DNA from: Burkholderiales bacterium
GTDB lineage: Bacteria > Pseudomonadota > Gammaproteobacteria > Burkholderiales > Burkholderiaceae_C
Length of the DNA: 43,153 nt
NCBI GenBank assembly: GCA_017302655.1
Contig: JAFLDE010000025.1
Span: 1 to 43,153 of the forward strand
Reading direction: 5' to 3'
This document shows positions 1 to 8,350 of this stretch, one piece after another (position 1 is the first letter of the stretch; every line of letters begins with the position of its first letter). Below the pieces are notes generated by a model. The model was not told the DNA's origin. It saw only the letters and a program-made list of their open reading frames with translations, and searched no databases. A program made the translations under genes and the position numbers.

Positions 1-21
1 GACGTCCATGATCCTGCTCCT
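1..21 (-). promoter_or_regulatory. RBS and start codon of a gene leaving the window on the left
   Basis: On the minus strand an AGGAG Shine-Dalgarno (bases 21-17) stands 7 nt before an ATG (bases 9-7) that opens a frame running off the left edge (Met-Asp-Val). Only three codons are visible, so the product cannot be named. Just upstream lies a short dyad, CGAGGC at 31-36 and GCCTCG at 42-47 with a 5-nt loop, which would fall in the leader or promoter of this gene. The spacing is ideal, but the evidence is only the RBS/ATG pair. Confidence 0.4.
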
Positions 22-166
22 GTGGGTGACCGAGGCGGATTGCCTCGATGACCAACATCGCAGAGATGGGCGCTCAGCGAACGTCCTCGGTCGGGCCGGA
101 GCGACTACCGCGCGAGCGGTTTAGTCCATCGGCCCGCATCAGTCGATGCACGCCGTCAGCGCCCGC

Positions 167-1132
167 TCAACGACGGAATTCGCAGGTCTTTGGCCGACCG
201 GCATAGGGGTCGCCGCCGAAGCTGTCGTTGTTGCAGCTCACCCGGCCGCTGGCATCGCGGTAGAAGTAGCGGCCCGAGGTGCCGTAGCGGACCTGGGCGC
301 GCCCACCCAGCTCGCAGAGTTCGCCCTCGCGGGCACAGCGCGTCCAGCGGTCGGCGTCGCCCCCCGAGCCCCCGCTGCCACCCCAGCCGGATCTCTGCAC
401 TTCGCAATGCTTGAGGACGCCGCGCGCCGGGTCGCCGAACACATCGACGCTGCAGTTCACCTCGCCATTCACCGAGCGCGTCGCGAAGCGCTGCCCGTCG
501 CCGAAGCGCACCTGCGCGCGCCCGTTCACGCGGCAGACCTCGTTCTCGCCGCTGCAGTAGCGCCAGTTGCTGTTGCCGCCGCCCCAGGATCCGCCCGAGC
601 TGCCCGAGCCGCCCCAGGCGCCATTGCCGCCGAAGGCCGCCTCCCGCCGCACCTCGCAGTGCTTGGTCACGCCGCGCACAGGGTCGCCGAAGGCCGAGAC
701 CTCGCAGGGCACGCTGCCGTAGGCGCGCCGCGTCGTGAAGCGGTCGCCGTCTCCGAAGCGCACCTCGGCGGAGCCGCGGAAGTTGCAGGTCTGCCCCTCG
801 GGGGCGCAGAACACCCAGTCGCCTCCGCCGGAGCCCCCGCCGTCGCCGGTGATTTCGCAGCGCTTGCGCGCATTGGGCGCGGGGTCGCCGAAGGTCTCGT
901 TGGAGCACATGACATCGCCGCGCACCGAGCGCGTGTACCAGTCACCGGGCACGCCATAGCGCACCACGGCCCGGTTGGCCACGCGGCACACCTGCCCTTC
1001 GCTCGCGCACTCGCGCCAGCCGAACCCGGCCGGCTGCGCCACCGACGGCGGCAGCAGGAAGGCGAGCCCAGCCACCAGGCCGAGCAGGCTCTTGATCAGA
1101 AACCGGAACCCCCAGACCCGTCGAACTTGCAT
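167..1132 (-). CDS. Secreted protein with four tandem four-cysteine repeats
   Basis: Predicted exported protein of 321 aa. The first about 34 residues form a signal peptide (basic MQVRR start, hydrophobic core, cleavage near SVAQPA). The rest is four copies of a module of about 55 residues, at roughly 39-95, 106-162, 190-246 and 263-320. Each reads W..C..EG..C...G.A.VR(F/Y)G, then G.V.C....FGDP, then K.CE. Every copy has four cysteines at matching places, so two disulfides per module are likely. Copies 1-2, 2-3 and 3-4 are joined by Gly/Ser/Trp-rich linkers. The start at 1132 has GGAG 5 nt upstream; an in-frame ATG at 1165 lengthens the n-region without need. I recall similar single modules beside secreted carbohydrate-active enzymes, so a binding role outside the cell is possible, but no function is shown here. 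No neighbour looks co-transcribed. Confidence 0.8.
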   Translation of the reverse strand: MQVRRVWGFRFLIKSLLGLVAGLAFLLPPSVAQPAGFGWRECASEGQVCRVANRAVVRYGVPGDWYTRSVRGDVMCSNETFGDPAPNARKRCEITGDGGGSGGGDWVFCAPEGQTCNFRGSAEVRFGDGDRFTTRRAYGSVPCEVSAFGDPVRGVTKHCEVRREAAFGGNGAWGGSGSSGGSWGGGNSNWRYCSGENEVCRVNGRAQVRFGDGQRFATRSVNGEVNCSVDVFGDPARGVLKHCEVQRSGWGGSGGSGGDADRWTRCAREGELCELGGRAQVRYGTSGRYFYRDASGRVSCNNDSFGGDPYAGRPKTCEFRR

Positions 1133-1283
1133 GGCCGCTCCATAGGCGTGAAACATGCGCTGCATGCTAGGGCCTCGCGGTCCATGCAGACAACCCAGTC
1201 AGGCTCCCGAAGCGCCAGGCGTCCGGCCACCCCTTCGGGCAAGATGCCGCCCCGAGTCCTTCATCCCTTTCTTGAAGTCCCCC

Positions 1284-1934
1284 ATGCTCCGCTACGAAAC
1301 CCTCCCCGTCACCGCGTTCCAGCAGAACTGCTCGCTGGTCTGGTGCGACCGCACCCACGAGGCGGCCTTGATCGACCCCGGGGGCGAGATTCCGCGCCTG
1401 CTGGAGGCGGTGCGCAAGCGCGGCCTGCGCCTCACCATGCTGCTGCAGACGCACGCGCACATCGACCACGCCGGCGCCACCGGCGAGCTGGCGCGCACGC
1501 AGCAACTGCCGGTGGTGGGGCCGCATCCGGGCGATCAGTTCTGGATCGACGGCCTGCCGCAGCAGAGCGTGATGTTCGGCTTTCCCCAGGCCGAGCTGTT
1601 CACGCCCACGCGCTGGCTGCAGGACGGAGACACCGTGCAATTGGGCGAAGAGACCCTGCAGGTTCGTCACTGCCCCGGCCACACGCCGGGCCATGTGGTC
1701 TTCTACAGCGCCACGGCGCAGCGCTGCTTCGTGGGCGATGTGCTGTTCGCCGGCTCCATCGGCCGCACGGATTTCCCGCAGGGCAACTTTGAGCAGCTGA
1801 TCGCCAGCATCACCGAGCGCCTGTGGCCGATGGGCGACGAGACGGTGTTCATCCCCGGCCATGGACCGGAGAGCAGCTTCGGTGCCGAGCGGCGCAGCAA
1901 CCCTTTCGTGAGCGACCGCGCGCTGGGCCGGTAG
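1284..1934 (+). CDS. MBL-fold metal-dependent hydrolase, YcbL/glyoxalase II-like
   Basis: A 216-residue cytoplasmic metallo-beta-lactamase-fold enzyme. The metal-binding THAHIDH motif is at residues 56-62, with PGHTPGH at 131-137 (His133), GDVLF at 151-155 (bridging Asp152) and PGHG at 191-194 (His193). RTDFP at 161-165 is typical of the YcbL type II glyoxalase-like group, which lacks the long C-terminal helical domain of GloB; the length matches. Likely reaction: thioester hydrolysis such as S-lactoylglutathione to lactate and glutathione, though substrates in this subgroup are poorly settled. The start was placed at 1284 because homology-like sequence (MLRYETLPVT) begins there; the longer frame from 1155 adds a low-quality Arg/Pro extension. 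It is convergent with the peptidase-hydrolase gene, with one base between the stops. Confidence 0.9.
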   Translation: MLRYETLPVTAFQQNCSLVWCDRTHEAALIDPGGEIPRLLEAVRKRGLRLTMLLQTHAHIDHAGATGELARTQQLPVVGPHPGDQFWIDGLPQQSVMFGFPQAELFTPTRWLQDGDTVQLGEETLQVRHCPGHTPGHVVFYSATAQRCFVGDVLFAGSIGRTDFPQGNFEQLIASITERLWPMGDETVFIPGHGPESSFGAERRSNPFVSDRALGR

Positions 1935-1935
1935 A

Positions 1936-3819
1936 TCAGCGCCGCTTGATGAAGTCGATGACGGTTTTCACCGTCGCGGCGTCTTCATCGAAGTGCCCAT
2001 GCTGGCTGGCGCCACTGTGCGGGCCCGGGGCGACGTGGCTGCGCACGTTCGGCAAGCCCCTGAGCGCGGCCGCGGCATCCAGCTCCAGGCCGAGGATGGG
2101 CTGGCGCTGGTTGCCTTCGAAGGACTCGGCCACCAAGTGCAAGAGCGAGCGCGTGTAGGGGCCGCAGGAGGGGTCGCGTTCCTCGGCGTCGGCGCTCAGG
2201 TGGAACTGCTGGTAACGGCCCACCTGGCCGTTCTGCAGCAGGGGCTTGAGCGTGCGCTCGAACAGCTCCACGCGCGCGGCCGGCGCCATCAGACTGACCG
2301 AGTCGAAATGCAGCACGCCGTCGGCGCACAGGCGCTCGGCCATCAGGCAACCCACCACGGCGCCGGCGGAGTGGCCGACGAAGTGCAGGCGCACCTTCTG
2401 GTCCTGCACCTTGTGCTTGAAGTGCTTGTAGAGCAGCACGGCGCCGGCTTGGTGCTCGTCGGCCGCGCCGTCGCGGTGCGCGCTGATGGCGTCGGCGTTT
2501 TGCTTCATCTCGCCCCACAGCCTGCCGCCCGGCCAGGCCAGGGAGCGCTCCAGGCGGCGGTTCCACCAGCGCTTCATGTCGAAGCCTGCGGTGGAGCGCG
2601 GCACGCCGGCCACGGCATCGGTCACCGCGCGAGCCAGGCTGGTCCAGAAGCCGGTTTCCCACATCAGGAAGACGGGCAGCACCTGCGCCTCGTAGAGCTG
2701 CTTGATCCAGCGCGCGGCGGTGTCAGCGGCCTCGCGCTCGTCCGTCAGGCCCCCATGGGCGTAGATGCAGACATCGACCACGCCGTCCTTGGGCTTCCAG
2801 AGCGCGCGGGCGCGGGCCAGTTGCAGCTCGGCCAGGGCGCGCACGTCGTCGGGCGTGGTGCGGAACTCGCCGGTGTTCGACAGCAGGCCGTTGTTGCCGA
2901 TGTTGACGATGAAGGGCGCGATCTCGCGCTTGCGCAGCACCTCGCTGGGTGCGAGGCGCACCTGCTGGGTCTTGGCATCGAGCCGCAGGGTGGCGCTGTG
3001 CGCCAGCTCGCGGTGGTCCTGCGTCACCACGCCCAGCTGCGCCACCCAGCAATCCATGCCGTTCTGCAGCCAGTCGGCGTAGCTGATGAGCGCGTAGCCG
3101 CCGCTGCCCCAGCCCTCGCCCCAGGAGTTCTGCACCAGGAAGCCGCGCTCGTTGTAGCCCACGATGGCAAACGCATGGCCGTAGGGCGGAACCTCGGCGG
3201 GGTCGAAGGGAATCTCCCAAAGCTTGGCAAAGCCGCGCGGCCGCGCCGCTCGGGTGGCGGGCACGGCCGAGCCCCAGCCGCTGTGGCAGGCGCTGCTGGC
3301 GTAGAGGATGCCGACCTCGTTCAGCGCCGCGTGCATGTCCACCAGGTGCTGGGGGTCGATGCGGTAGTAGGCGCCCAGCGGGCGCTGAACGGCTTCGTAC
3401 CACCAGTCCCTGCGGATGTCCTTGGGCGCCGGCGGCATCTCCAGCGTGCTGAACAGGGCTTCGGCGCAGGCGCCATGCTTGAACCAGCCCTTGAGCGCGC
3501 CACGCAGGCTGGAGCCCCCTTCGGGGTCGTGGCCGGGAATGGCGTCGTAGCGCTGCGCCATCGAATAGAGCATGAAAGGCGAGATGGCCGGCGCCTTCTC
3601 ACGCCCGGCGCGCGCCAGCAGGTGCTCCACCACGGTGGACAGCGCAAAGCCCGTGCAGGCGCTGGTCTGGCCCTGGTGCTTGACGGTGCGAGCCAGCGGC
3701 GGGAACAACGTGGCCTTGGGGGCCAGCGCCACATTGGGCACGAAGCGACGGTCGCGCGGGTCCAGCGCGTCAGGGCGCGCCACCAGGCGCCAGGCTTCCA
3801 GCGGTTTCTTCTTGGCCAT
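1936..3819 (-). CDS. Papain-like C1 peptidase fused to an alpha/beta hydrolase
   Basis: A 627-residue protein with no signal peptide, so probably cytoplasmic. The N-terminal half is a papain-family (C1) peptidase: HQGQTSACTGFA gives oxyanion Gln49 and nucleophile Cys55 with papain-like spacing, YGHAFAIVGY gives His215, and VQNSWGEGWG gives Asn231. The C-terminal half is an alpha/beta hydrolase: strand and oxyanion-like CIYAHGG at 351-357, nucleophile elbow GHSAG at 482-486 (Ser484), and a His-rich end (SQHGHFDED) that may supply the catalytic His. Both active sites look intact. The start ATG overlaps the stop of the upstream solute-binding protein gene (TGATG), implying translational coupling. 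A role in cleaving imported peptide or acyl-peptide is inference; substrate is unknown. I do not recall a characterised protein with this architecture. Confidence 0.85.
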   Translation of the reverse strand: MAKKKPLEAWRLVARPDALDPRDRRFVPNVALAPKATLFPPLARTVKHQGQTSACTGFALSTVVEHLLARAGREKAPAISPFMLYSMAQRYDAIPGHDPEGGSSLRGALKGWFKHGACAEALFSTLEMPPAPKDIRRDWWYEAVQRPLGAYYRIDPQHLVDMHAALNEVGILYASSACHSGWGSAVPATRAARPRGFAKLWEIPFDPAEVPPYGHAFAIVGYNERGFLVQNSWGEGWGSGGYALISYADWLQNGMDCWVAQLGVVTQDHRELAHSATLRLDAKTQQVRLAPSEVLRKREIAPFIVNIGNNGLLSNTGEFRTTPDDVRALAELQLARARALWKPKDGVVDVCIYAHGGLTDEREAADTAARWIKQLYEAQVLPVFLMWETGFWTSLARAVTDAVAGVPRSTAGFDMKRWWNRRLERSLAWPGGRLWGEMKQNADAISAHRDGAADEHQAGAVLLYKHFKHKVQDQKVRLHFVGHSAGAVVGCLMAERLCADGVLHFDSVSLMAPAARVELFERTLKPLLQNGQVGRYQQFHLSADAEERDPSCGPYTRSLLHLVAESFEGNQRQPILGLELDAAAALRGLPNVRSHVAPGPHSGASQHGHFDEDAATVKTVIDFIKRR

Positions 3820-5594
3820 CACGGGCTCCCTTGCACGTCCACGTAGCGCCACCAGTCTCGGGCAAAGCGGTGCCGGCGGTAGCCCAGCACATGAGCGTGT
3901 GTCAGGTCCACGCGCAGGCCGTGGAAGTGCGGCAGGTAGGGCATGTAGGCCAACTGCAGGCGCTGCGCCTCGCGCATGGCGCTCAGGCGCTCGGGGCCGT
4001 CGGGCATCGCGCGCTGGCGTTCGTAGGCGCGGTCGTAGAGCGGCATGCGAAACCGTGCGTCGTTGCTCTGCCCGCTGTTGGGCCCGTAGGCCAGGCCGAG
4101 GAAGAAATCGGCGTCGGGCATGGTGCTGGTCCAGGCGTAGCTCCACATCTGCAGGCGGCCCGCCAGAGCGTTCTTGATGAGCTCGCCGAACTGGCCCAGC
4201 TCGAAGTCGATGTGCAGACCGAGCAGGCGCATCTGCTTTTCCCAAACCTCGTTGATGGCGCGCTGGCGCGAATCGTTCAGGCCGGCCAGGCGCAGGCGCA
4301 GCGGGCTGCCGTCTGGGTGTTCGCGCCAGCCGTCTCCGTCGCGGTCTCGGTAGCCGAAGGTGTCGAGCAGGGCGCGCGCGCGGGCCAGCTCGCCGCGCCC
4401 GAAGTCGCCCTTGAGCAAAGGGTCGTAGCCGTAGACGCCGGGCACCACCATCGACTGCGCAGGCAGACCCTGGCCGCCATGCGCGTGGCGCAGCTCCAGC
4501 AGGTTGTCGTAGGCCAGCGCGATGGCGCGGCGCAGCGCCACGCGCGCCGGCTGCAGGCCGCCCAGGTGGGCGTCGTCCTGGTTGAAGAAGGTGTGGCGGA
4601 CCGAGGCGTCCAGCGTGAAGCGCGCCTGCACGCCGCGGCGGGCCAGTGCCGGCAGCAGCTGGCCCTTGGGCACCACCACCGGCGCCATCTTGGGCGGCAT
4701 CTCCAGCGCGTCGATGTCGCCGCCGTGGAAGGCCAGCCAGCGCGGTTGCTCCTCCAGGATGATGGCCAGCTCGATCTCGTCGAGCATCGGCAGTCGCCGG
4801 CCCTTCAGACGCGCCAGCAGGGCCAGGCCCTCCGCGTCGTCGGCGGCGGGTTCGGCGTCGTAGCGGTGCTCGCGGTAGCTGGGCGAACGCGCCAGCAGCA
4901 CGCGCGAGCCGCGCCGCCAATCCTTCAGCACGAAGGGCCCGGTGCCCACCGGATGGGCGCCGATGTCCTCGCCGTAGCGCTCCACCACCTCGCGGGCCAG
5001 CGCGGCGGAGAAGGTGGTGCTGGCGAAGAGCAGCACGAAGCGCGGGTCGGGCTCGGCCAGCAGCACCTGGAAGCGGTAGCGGTCCAGCGCGCGCAGGCCC
5101 TCGCAGGGCGCGTCGTAGTCCAGGCCGCGCTTGCCCGCCAATGCCGCCTTGCGCAACTCGGCCAGGCCGAGGATCTTGGCGTTCTCGAACTGGTACAGGT
5201 GCTCGGTGGGAATGCGCGGGTCGTAGTAGCGCTTGATGCTGTAGACGTAGTCCTCGGCCACCAGCTCGCGCGGGCGGCCGCCGAAGGCCGGGTCGGGCGA
5301 GAAGAAGATGCCGGGCTTGAGCGTGAACACGAAGCGGCGCTGGTCAGCACTCACCTCGGGCAGCGCGGCGGCGGTCAGCGGGATCAGCTTCGCGCCCGGC
5401 GCCAGCGGGTCGTAGCTCAACGGCGATTCGAAGATGTGCGCGTTCACCATCGAGGAGGTGCGATCGGACACGCGCGGTGGGTCGAACGCCACCTCGGCGA
5501 TGTCCATCCCAACGCGCAGGCGCTTCAGGGTTTGGGCCTTGCTCGGCAGGGCCCAGGGCAGGGCCGCCGCGCCCATCAGATCTCGCCGCTTCAT
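3819..5594 (-). CDS. ABC transporter substrate-binding protein, family 5
   Basis: A periplasmic receptor of 591 aa in the dipeptide/oligopeptide SBP_bac_5 family. The N-terminus MKRRDLMGAAALPWALPSKA has a twin-arginine-like KRRDLM followed by a weak hydrophobic stretch, so Tat export is likely. Family features: FDPPRVSD near the start, HPVGTGPF, LARSPSYR, and a DRDGDGW acidic loop within the C-terminal lobe. It is the divergent member of four paralogues in the window (the other three lie at 14.3-19.7 kb); it has VAFDPP where they have TGFDPA. It starts 24 bp after the serine hydrolase gene and its stop overlaps the start of the peptidase-hydrolase. No permease is adjacent, so it may feed the Yej-type transporter at 22-26 kb. 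Ligand unknown. Confidence 0.9.
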   Translation of the reverse strand: MKRRDLMGAAALPWALPSKAQTLKRLRVGMDIAEVAFDPPRVSDRTSSMVNAHIFESPLSYDPLAPGAKLIPLTAAALPEVSADQRRFVFTLKPGIFFSPDPAFGGRPRELVAEDYVYSIKRYYDPRIPTEHLYQFENAKILGLAELRKAALAGKRGLDYDAPCEGLRALDRYRFQVLLAEPDPRFVLLFASTTFSAALAREVVERYGEDIGAHPVGTGPFVLKDWRRGSRVLLARSPSYREHRYDAEPAADDAEGLALLARLKGRRLPMLDEIELAIILEEQPRWLAFHGGDIDALEMPPKMAPVVVPKGQLLPALARRGVQARFTLDASVRHTFFNQDDAHLGGLQPARVALRRAIALAYDNLLELRHAHGGQGLPAQSMVVPGVYGYDPLLKGDFGRGELARARALLDTFGYRDRDGDGWREHPDGSPLRLRLAGLNDSRQRAINEVWEKQMRLLGLHIDFELGQFGELIKNALAGRLQMWSYAWTSTMPDADFFLGLAYGPNSGQSNDARFRMPLYDRAYERQRAMPDGPERLSAMREAQRLQLAYMPYLPHFHGLRVDLTHAHVLGYRRHRFARDWWRYVDVQGSP

Positions 5595-5618
5595 GGCGGC
5601 GCACTCTAAGCGGCGCGG

Positions 5619-6773
5619 TCAGCGTGCGGCGTCGGGGTACTCCCAGCGCCAGGGCATGCGCGTGGGTCCGAGCAGCAGGGTGGCGATGCGCGGGAACAGG
5701 CCTTCGGCGCGCACGTCGTTGGCCATCAGCAGCACACAGCGCTGGCCAGCCTCCAGGCAGAGCAGGAAGTTGCCGGTGAAGTCGTCGTGCCCGCCCTTGA
5801 ACCAGGCGGCGCCGTCGCCGTTGTCGAAGCGCACCAGGCCCAGACCCGCGGCCAGATTCACGTCGGCCAACGATGGATCAAGGTCGCGGCGCAGGCTGGG
5901 GAACTGCGCGCGGCTGCGAATCGGCATCTGCGGTGCCATGAGCTCGGCGCGCGATCGCGCGCTCAAGCCCCAGCCTCGCACCAGCGCGGCCCAGAGTGTG
6001 GCTTGGTCACGCAATGAGCTGTCCATGCTGCCGGCCAGGCGCACGCGCGCGCGCCGCGCATGAGGGCGAAGCCTGCCGTGCAGGTCGTAGCCGTCGGCGG
6101 CGTTGGCTTCGAAGCCCGGCTGCCAGCGCAGCGCCGTGCGGTCCAGGCCCAGCGGGTCGAACAGGCGGCGCCGCATCTCGGCCTCCAGGTCCAGGCCCAG
6201 GCCCTGTTCGAGCACCGTCTGCAGGATCTGGATGCCCTCGCCCGAGTACGCGTAGCGCGTCCCGGGCGCGTGGTCGAAGCGCAGCTTGGGTTCGTCCAGC
6301 AACCAGCGCCAGTTGGGCAGGCCGCTCTGGTGGCTGAGCAGCAAGCGCGGGGTGAGCTGGCGCCAGCGCGCATCGCCCTGCAGGTCCGTCCACTCGGGGT
6401 ATTCGGGCAGCGGGCGCGGCAACAGGCGCTCGATGGGGGTGTCCAGGTCCAGGCGCCCCTCGTCCACCAGCTGCAGCACCAGCACGGCGAAGGCCAGCTT
6501 GGTCAGCGAGGCGGTGTAGAGCACGGTGTCGGCGTCGAGCGGCTCGGCGCGCTCGCGGCTGCGCTGGCCCAGCAGCATCTGCTCGACCACCTGCCCCTGC
6601 TCGATGCGCGCCACGCCCAGGCCGACCACGCCGCGCTCCTGCATCCAGCGTTCGATCTGCGCGCGCGGGGCGAGGCCTGGCCACACCGCGGAGAGCGCTG
6701 GAGAGGGAGGCGGTGACGAGCAGGCGCCCAGCAGCACCAGGGCGACGGCGGCGATGGCCCGCGGGCTCCGCAA
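5619..6773 (-). CDS. Beta-lactamase-fold serine hydrolase lipoprotein
   Basis: A 384-residue class C beta-lactamase/esterase-family protein (COG1680 type). The N-terminus is a lipoprotein signal with lipobox LLGAC at about residues 14-18, followed by Ser/Pro. The catalytic SxxK is SLTK (LYTASLTKLAF). The second motif position reads YSG rather than the YxN of true class C enzymes, and the third is GGH (WFKGGHDDFTG). This argues for an esterase or D-aminopeptidase-like hydrolase rather than a drug-resistance enzyme. The start is TTG at 6773: the in-frame stop of the upstream M48 gene lies only two codons before it and the next Met falls after the lipobox, so TTG is the only start that keeps the signal peptide. 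The six-base gap suggests coupling to the M48 peptidase. Confidence 0.88.
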   Translation of the reverse strand: MRSPRAIAAVALVLLGACSSPPPSPALSAVWPGLAPRAQIERWMQERGVVGLGVARIEQGQVVEQMLLGQRSRERAEPLDADTVLYTASLTKLAFAVLVLQLVDEGRLDLDTPIERLLPRPLPEYPEWTDLQGDARWRQLTPRLLLSHQSGLPNWRWLLDEPKLRFDHAPGTRYAYSGEGIQILQTVLEQGLGLDLEAEMRRRLFDPLGLDRTALRWQPGFEANAADGYDLHGRLRPHARRARVRLAGSMDSSLRDQATLWAALVRGWGLSARSRAELMAPQMPIRSRAQFPSLRRDLDPSLADVNLAAGLGLVRFDNGDGAAWFKGGHDDFTGNFLLCLEAGQRCVLLMANDVRAEGLFPRIATLLLGPTRMPWRWEYPDAAR

Positions 6774-6779
6774 GGCGCC

Positions 6780-7715
6780 TCAGCCCTTGGCCACGGGGAA
6801 GCGCCGGTCCGGCTTGGCCGCGCGGGCGTACAGGCCGGCCACCTGGGGCAGCGTGGCCTCGATGTCCTTGATGCGCGTCGGGCCGCTCGGGTGCGTGCTC
6901 ATCCACTGCGGCGGCGCGCCCTTGTTCTGCGCGCCCATCTTCTGCCACAGGCTCACGCCGGCCTTGGGGTCGTAGCCGGCGCGGGCGGCCAGATCCATGC
7001 CGATCAGGTCGGCCTCGCTCTCGTCCTCGCGGCCGAACTTCATGGTCAGCAGCTGCGCACCCATCTGCATGGCCGCGTCGCCCAGATTGCCCAGGCCGAA
7101 CACCGCCGACAGCACGTTGGCGCCGATGCGCGTGGCCGCCGTCTTGCCCATGCGCTCGCGGGCATGCTCGCGCAGCGCGTGGGCGATCTCGTGGCCCATG
7201 ATGGCGGCCACCTCGTCGTCGCTCAGCTCCAGCTTGACCAGGATGCCGGTGAAGAAGGCGATCTTGCCGCCCGGCATGCAGAAGGCGTTGAGCTGCGGAC
7301 TGTTGATGAGGTTCACCTCCCAGCGCCATTGCTTGGCGCGCGGGTTGAAGGGCGGCGAGAAGGGCAGCAGGCGCTGCCCGATGTAGCGCAGGCGCTCCAC
7401 CTGCGGGTGGTTGGCCGGCACCAGCGCGCCCTGCTGCTTGGCCTCGCCCATCATTTGCAGGTATTGCTGGCTGCCGGCGCGCTCCACCTGCTCGGCGCTC
7501 ACCAGCTTCTTCGCATACTTGGTGGCGCGGTCTTCCTTCACCGCCACGCCCTCTTGCGGCGCTTCCTGCGCCAGCACGCCGCCGGCCGCCGTGCCCAGCA
7601 GCAGGCCGGTGAACATGCGGCGCGTGGGGGCCTGGCCCGCCGGGTGGCAGGCGCATTGGCCGAAGCCGTGAGCGGGGGCGCTCGGCAGGTGGGGGGCGGT
7701 GTCGGGCAGCTTCAT
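6780..7715 (-). CDS. M48-family zinc metallopeptidase, Tat-exported
   Basis: A 311-residue periplasmic peptidase of the M48C (BepA/LoiP/YcaL-like) group. The zinc site HEIAH is at 175-179 and the third ligand motif ESEAD at 232-236. The N-terminus has a twin-arginine motif TRRMFTGLLLG (Arg32-Arg33) with a hydrophobic core and an Ala-rich cleavage region ending near VLAQ; about 30 residues, including a CAC, precede it. These enzymes degrade misfolded outer-membrane proteins and help envelope quality control. No TPR tail is present, unlike BepA, so LoiP-like is the better comparison. It is first in a four-gene minus-strand cassette and is divergent from the flavin reductase with 66 bp between them, where its promoter should lie. 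Confidence 0.9.
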   Translation of the reverse strand: MKLPDTAPHLPSAPAHGFGQCACHPAGQAPTRRMFTGLLLGTAAGGVLAQEAPQEGVAVKEDRATKYAKKLVSAEQVERAGSQQYLQMMGEAKQQGALVPANHPQVERLRYIGQRLLPFSPPFNPRAKQWRWEVNLINSPQLNAFCMPGGKIAFFTGILVKLELSDDEVAAIMGHEIAHALREHARERMGKTAATRIGANVLSAVFGLGNLGDAAMQMGAQLLTMKFGREDESEADLIGMDLAARAGYDPKAGVSLWQKMGAQNKGAPPQWMSTHPSGPTRIKDIEATLPQVAGLYARAAKPDRRFPVAKG

Positions 7716-7781
7716 GGCCGTACGGGGGCAGATATCGGAGCGGGGGAGATGGGGTCATTGTGCGGCGCTGACAATCCCCCC

Positions 7782-8261
7782 ATGCCCGACCCGCAGCAAT
7801 TCCGCGCCGCCCTCGGCCTCTTCGCCACCGGCGTGACCATCGTCACTGCGCGCGGCGCCGACGGCACCCCGGTCGGCCTCACCGCCAACAGCTTCAACTC
7901 GGTGTCCTTGAGCCCGCCGCTGGTGTTGTGGAGCCTGCGCACGGCCGCCCTGTCCATGCCCGCCTTCGCACGCGGCAGCCACTACGCCATCCACATCCTG
8001 GCCGCCGAGCAACTGGACCTGGCCAAGCGTTTCGCCACCCCGGGCATCGACCGCTTTGCCGGCCTGCAACTGGAAGAAGGCAGCGGCGGCGTGCCCCTGA
8101 TTGCCGGCTGCGCCGCCGTCTTCGAATGCGCGAACCGCAGCCAGTACGAGGAGGGCGACCACGTCATCTTCGTCGGCGAGGTGGAACGCAGCCGCCACCG
8201 CGAGGGGGCACAGCCGCTGATCTTTCACGGCGGGCGGTACTTCACGGAGTTGCCGTTGTAG
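7782..8261 (+). CDS. Flavin reductase-like FMN-binding protein
   Basis: A 159-residue protein of the flavin reductase-like domain family (HpaC, NtaB and related). Recognisable blocks are the N-terminal FATGVTIVTARG, then TPVGLTANSFNSVSLSPPLV with the flavin-binding TANSF, then DHVIFVGEV near the C-terminus and a closing HGGRYF. Such proteins reduce FMN or FAD with NAD(P)H, usually for a two-component monooxygenase, or carry bound FMN. No monooxygenase partner is visible nearby. The start at 7782 gives the usual family length; a much longer upstream frame is antisense to the M48 gene and was discarded. It stands alone and its stop lies about 45 bp before the BlaI-type operator. Confidence 0.9.
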   Translation: MPDPQQFRAALGLFATGVTIVTARGADGTPVGLTANSFNSVSLSPPLVLWSLRTAALSMPAFARGSHYAIHILAAEQLDLAKRFATPGIDRFAGLQLEEGSGGVPLIAGCAAVFECANRSQYEEGDHVIFVGEVERSRHREGAQPLIFHGGRYFTELPL

Positions 8262-8305
8262 CGGCCTCGGGTTTGTCCGTGGGCGCAAGGCCTTGCAGTT
8301 TTCGA

Positions 8306-8342
8306 TTACATCCATAAACTGCCACCGTTTACAGCCATAAAC
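8306..8342 (+). promoter_or_regulatory. Operator-like repeats upstream of the BlaI-type repressor
   Basis: Two 14-bp direct repeats at 8306-8319 and 8329-8342 differ at one base (TTACAtCCATAAAC and TTACAgCCATAAAC), 23 bp apart from start to start. The second extends to a dyad GTTTA-N6-TAAAC (8327-8342), and TAAAC/GTTTA also face each other across the centre (8315-8331). The pair ends 8 bp before the repressor ATG. BlaI/MecI repressors bind paired dyads in their own promoters, so autoregulation is the obvious reading. The sequence is AT-rich against its surroundings. Confidence 0.6.
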
Positions 8343-8350
8343 AGACTGCC

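Noticed and set aside
1993-3846. Long plus-strand frame opposite the peptidase-hydrolase gene (also 3831-5609, 14433-16214, 16085-17983, 17929-19878, 29334-31679)
   Set aside because: All are antisense shadows caused by high G+C at third positions; the translations are rich in His, Gln, Arg and Ala with no family blocks, and the opposite strand has clear domains.
5619-6773. Beta-lactamase resistance gene under the BlaI/M56 pair
   Set aside because: The YxN position is YSG, the gene has a lipobox, and no matching operator lies before its cassette; it is more likely an esterase-like hydrolase.
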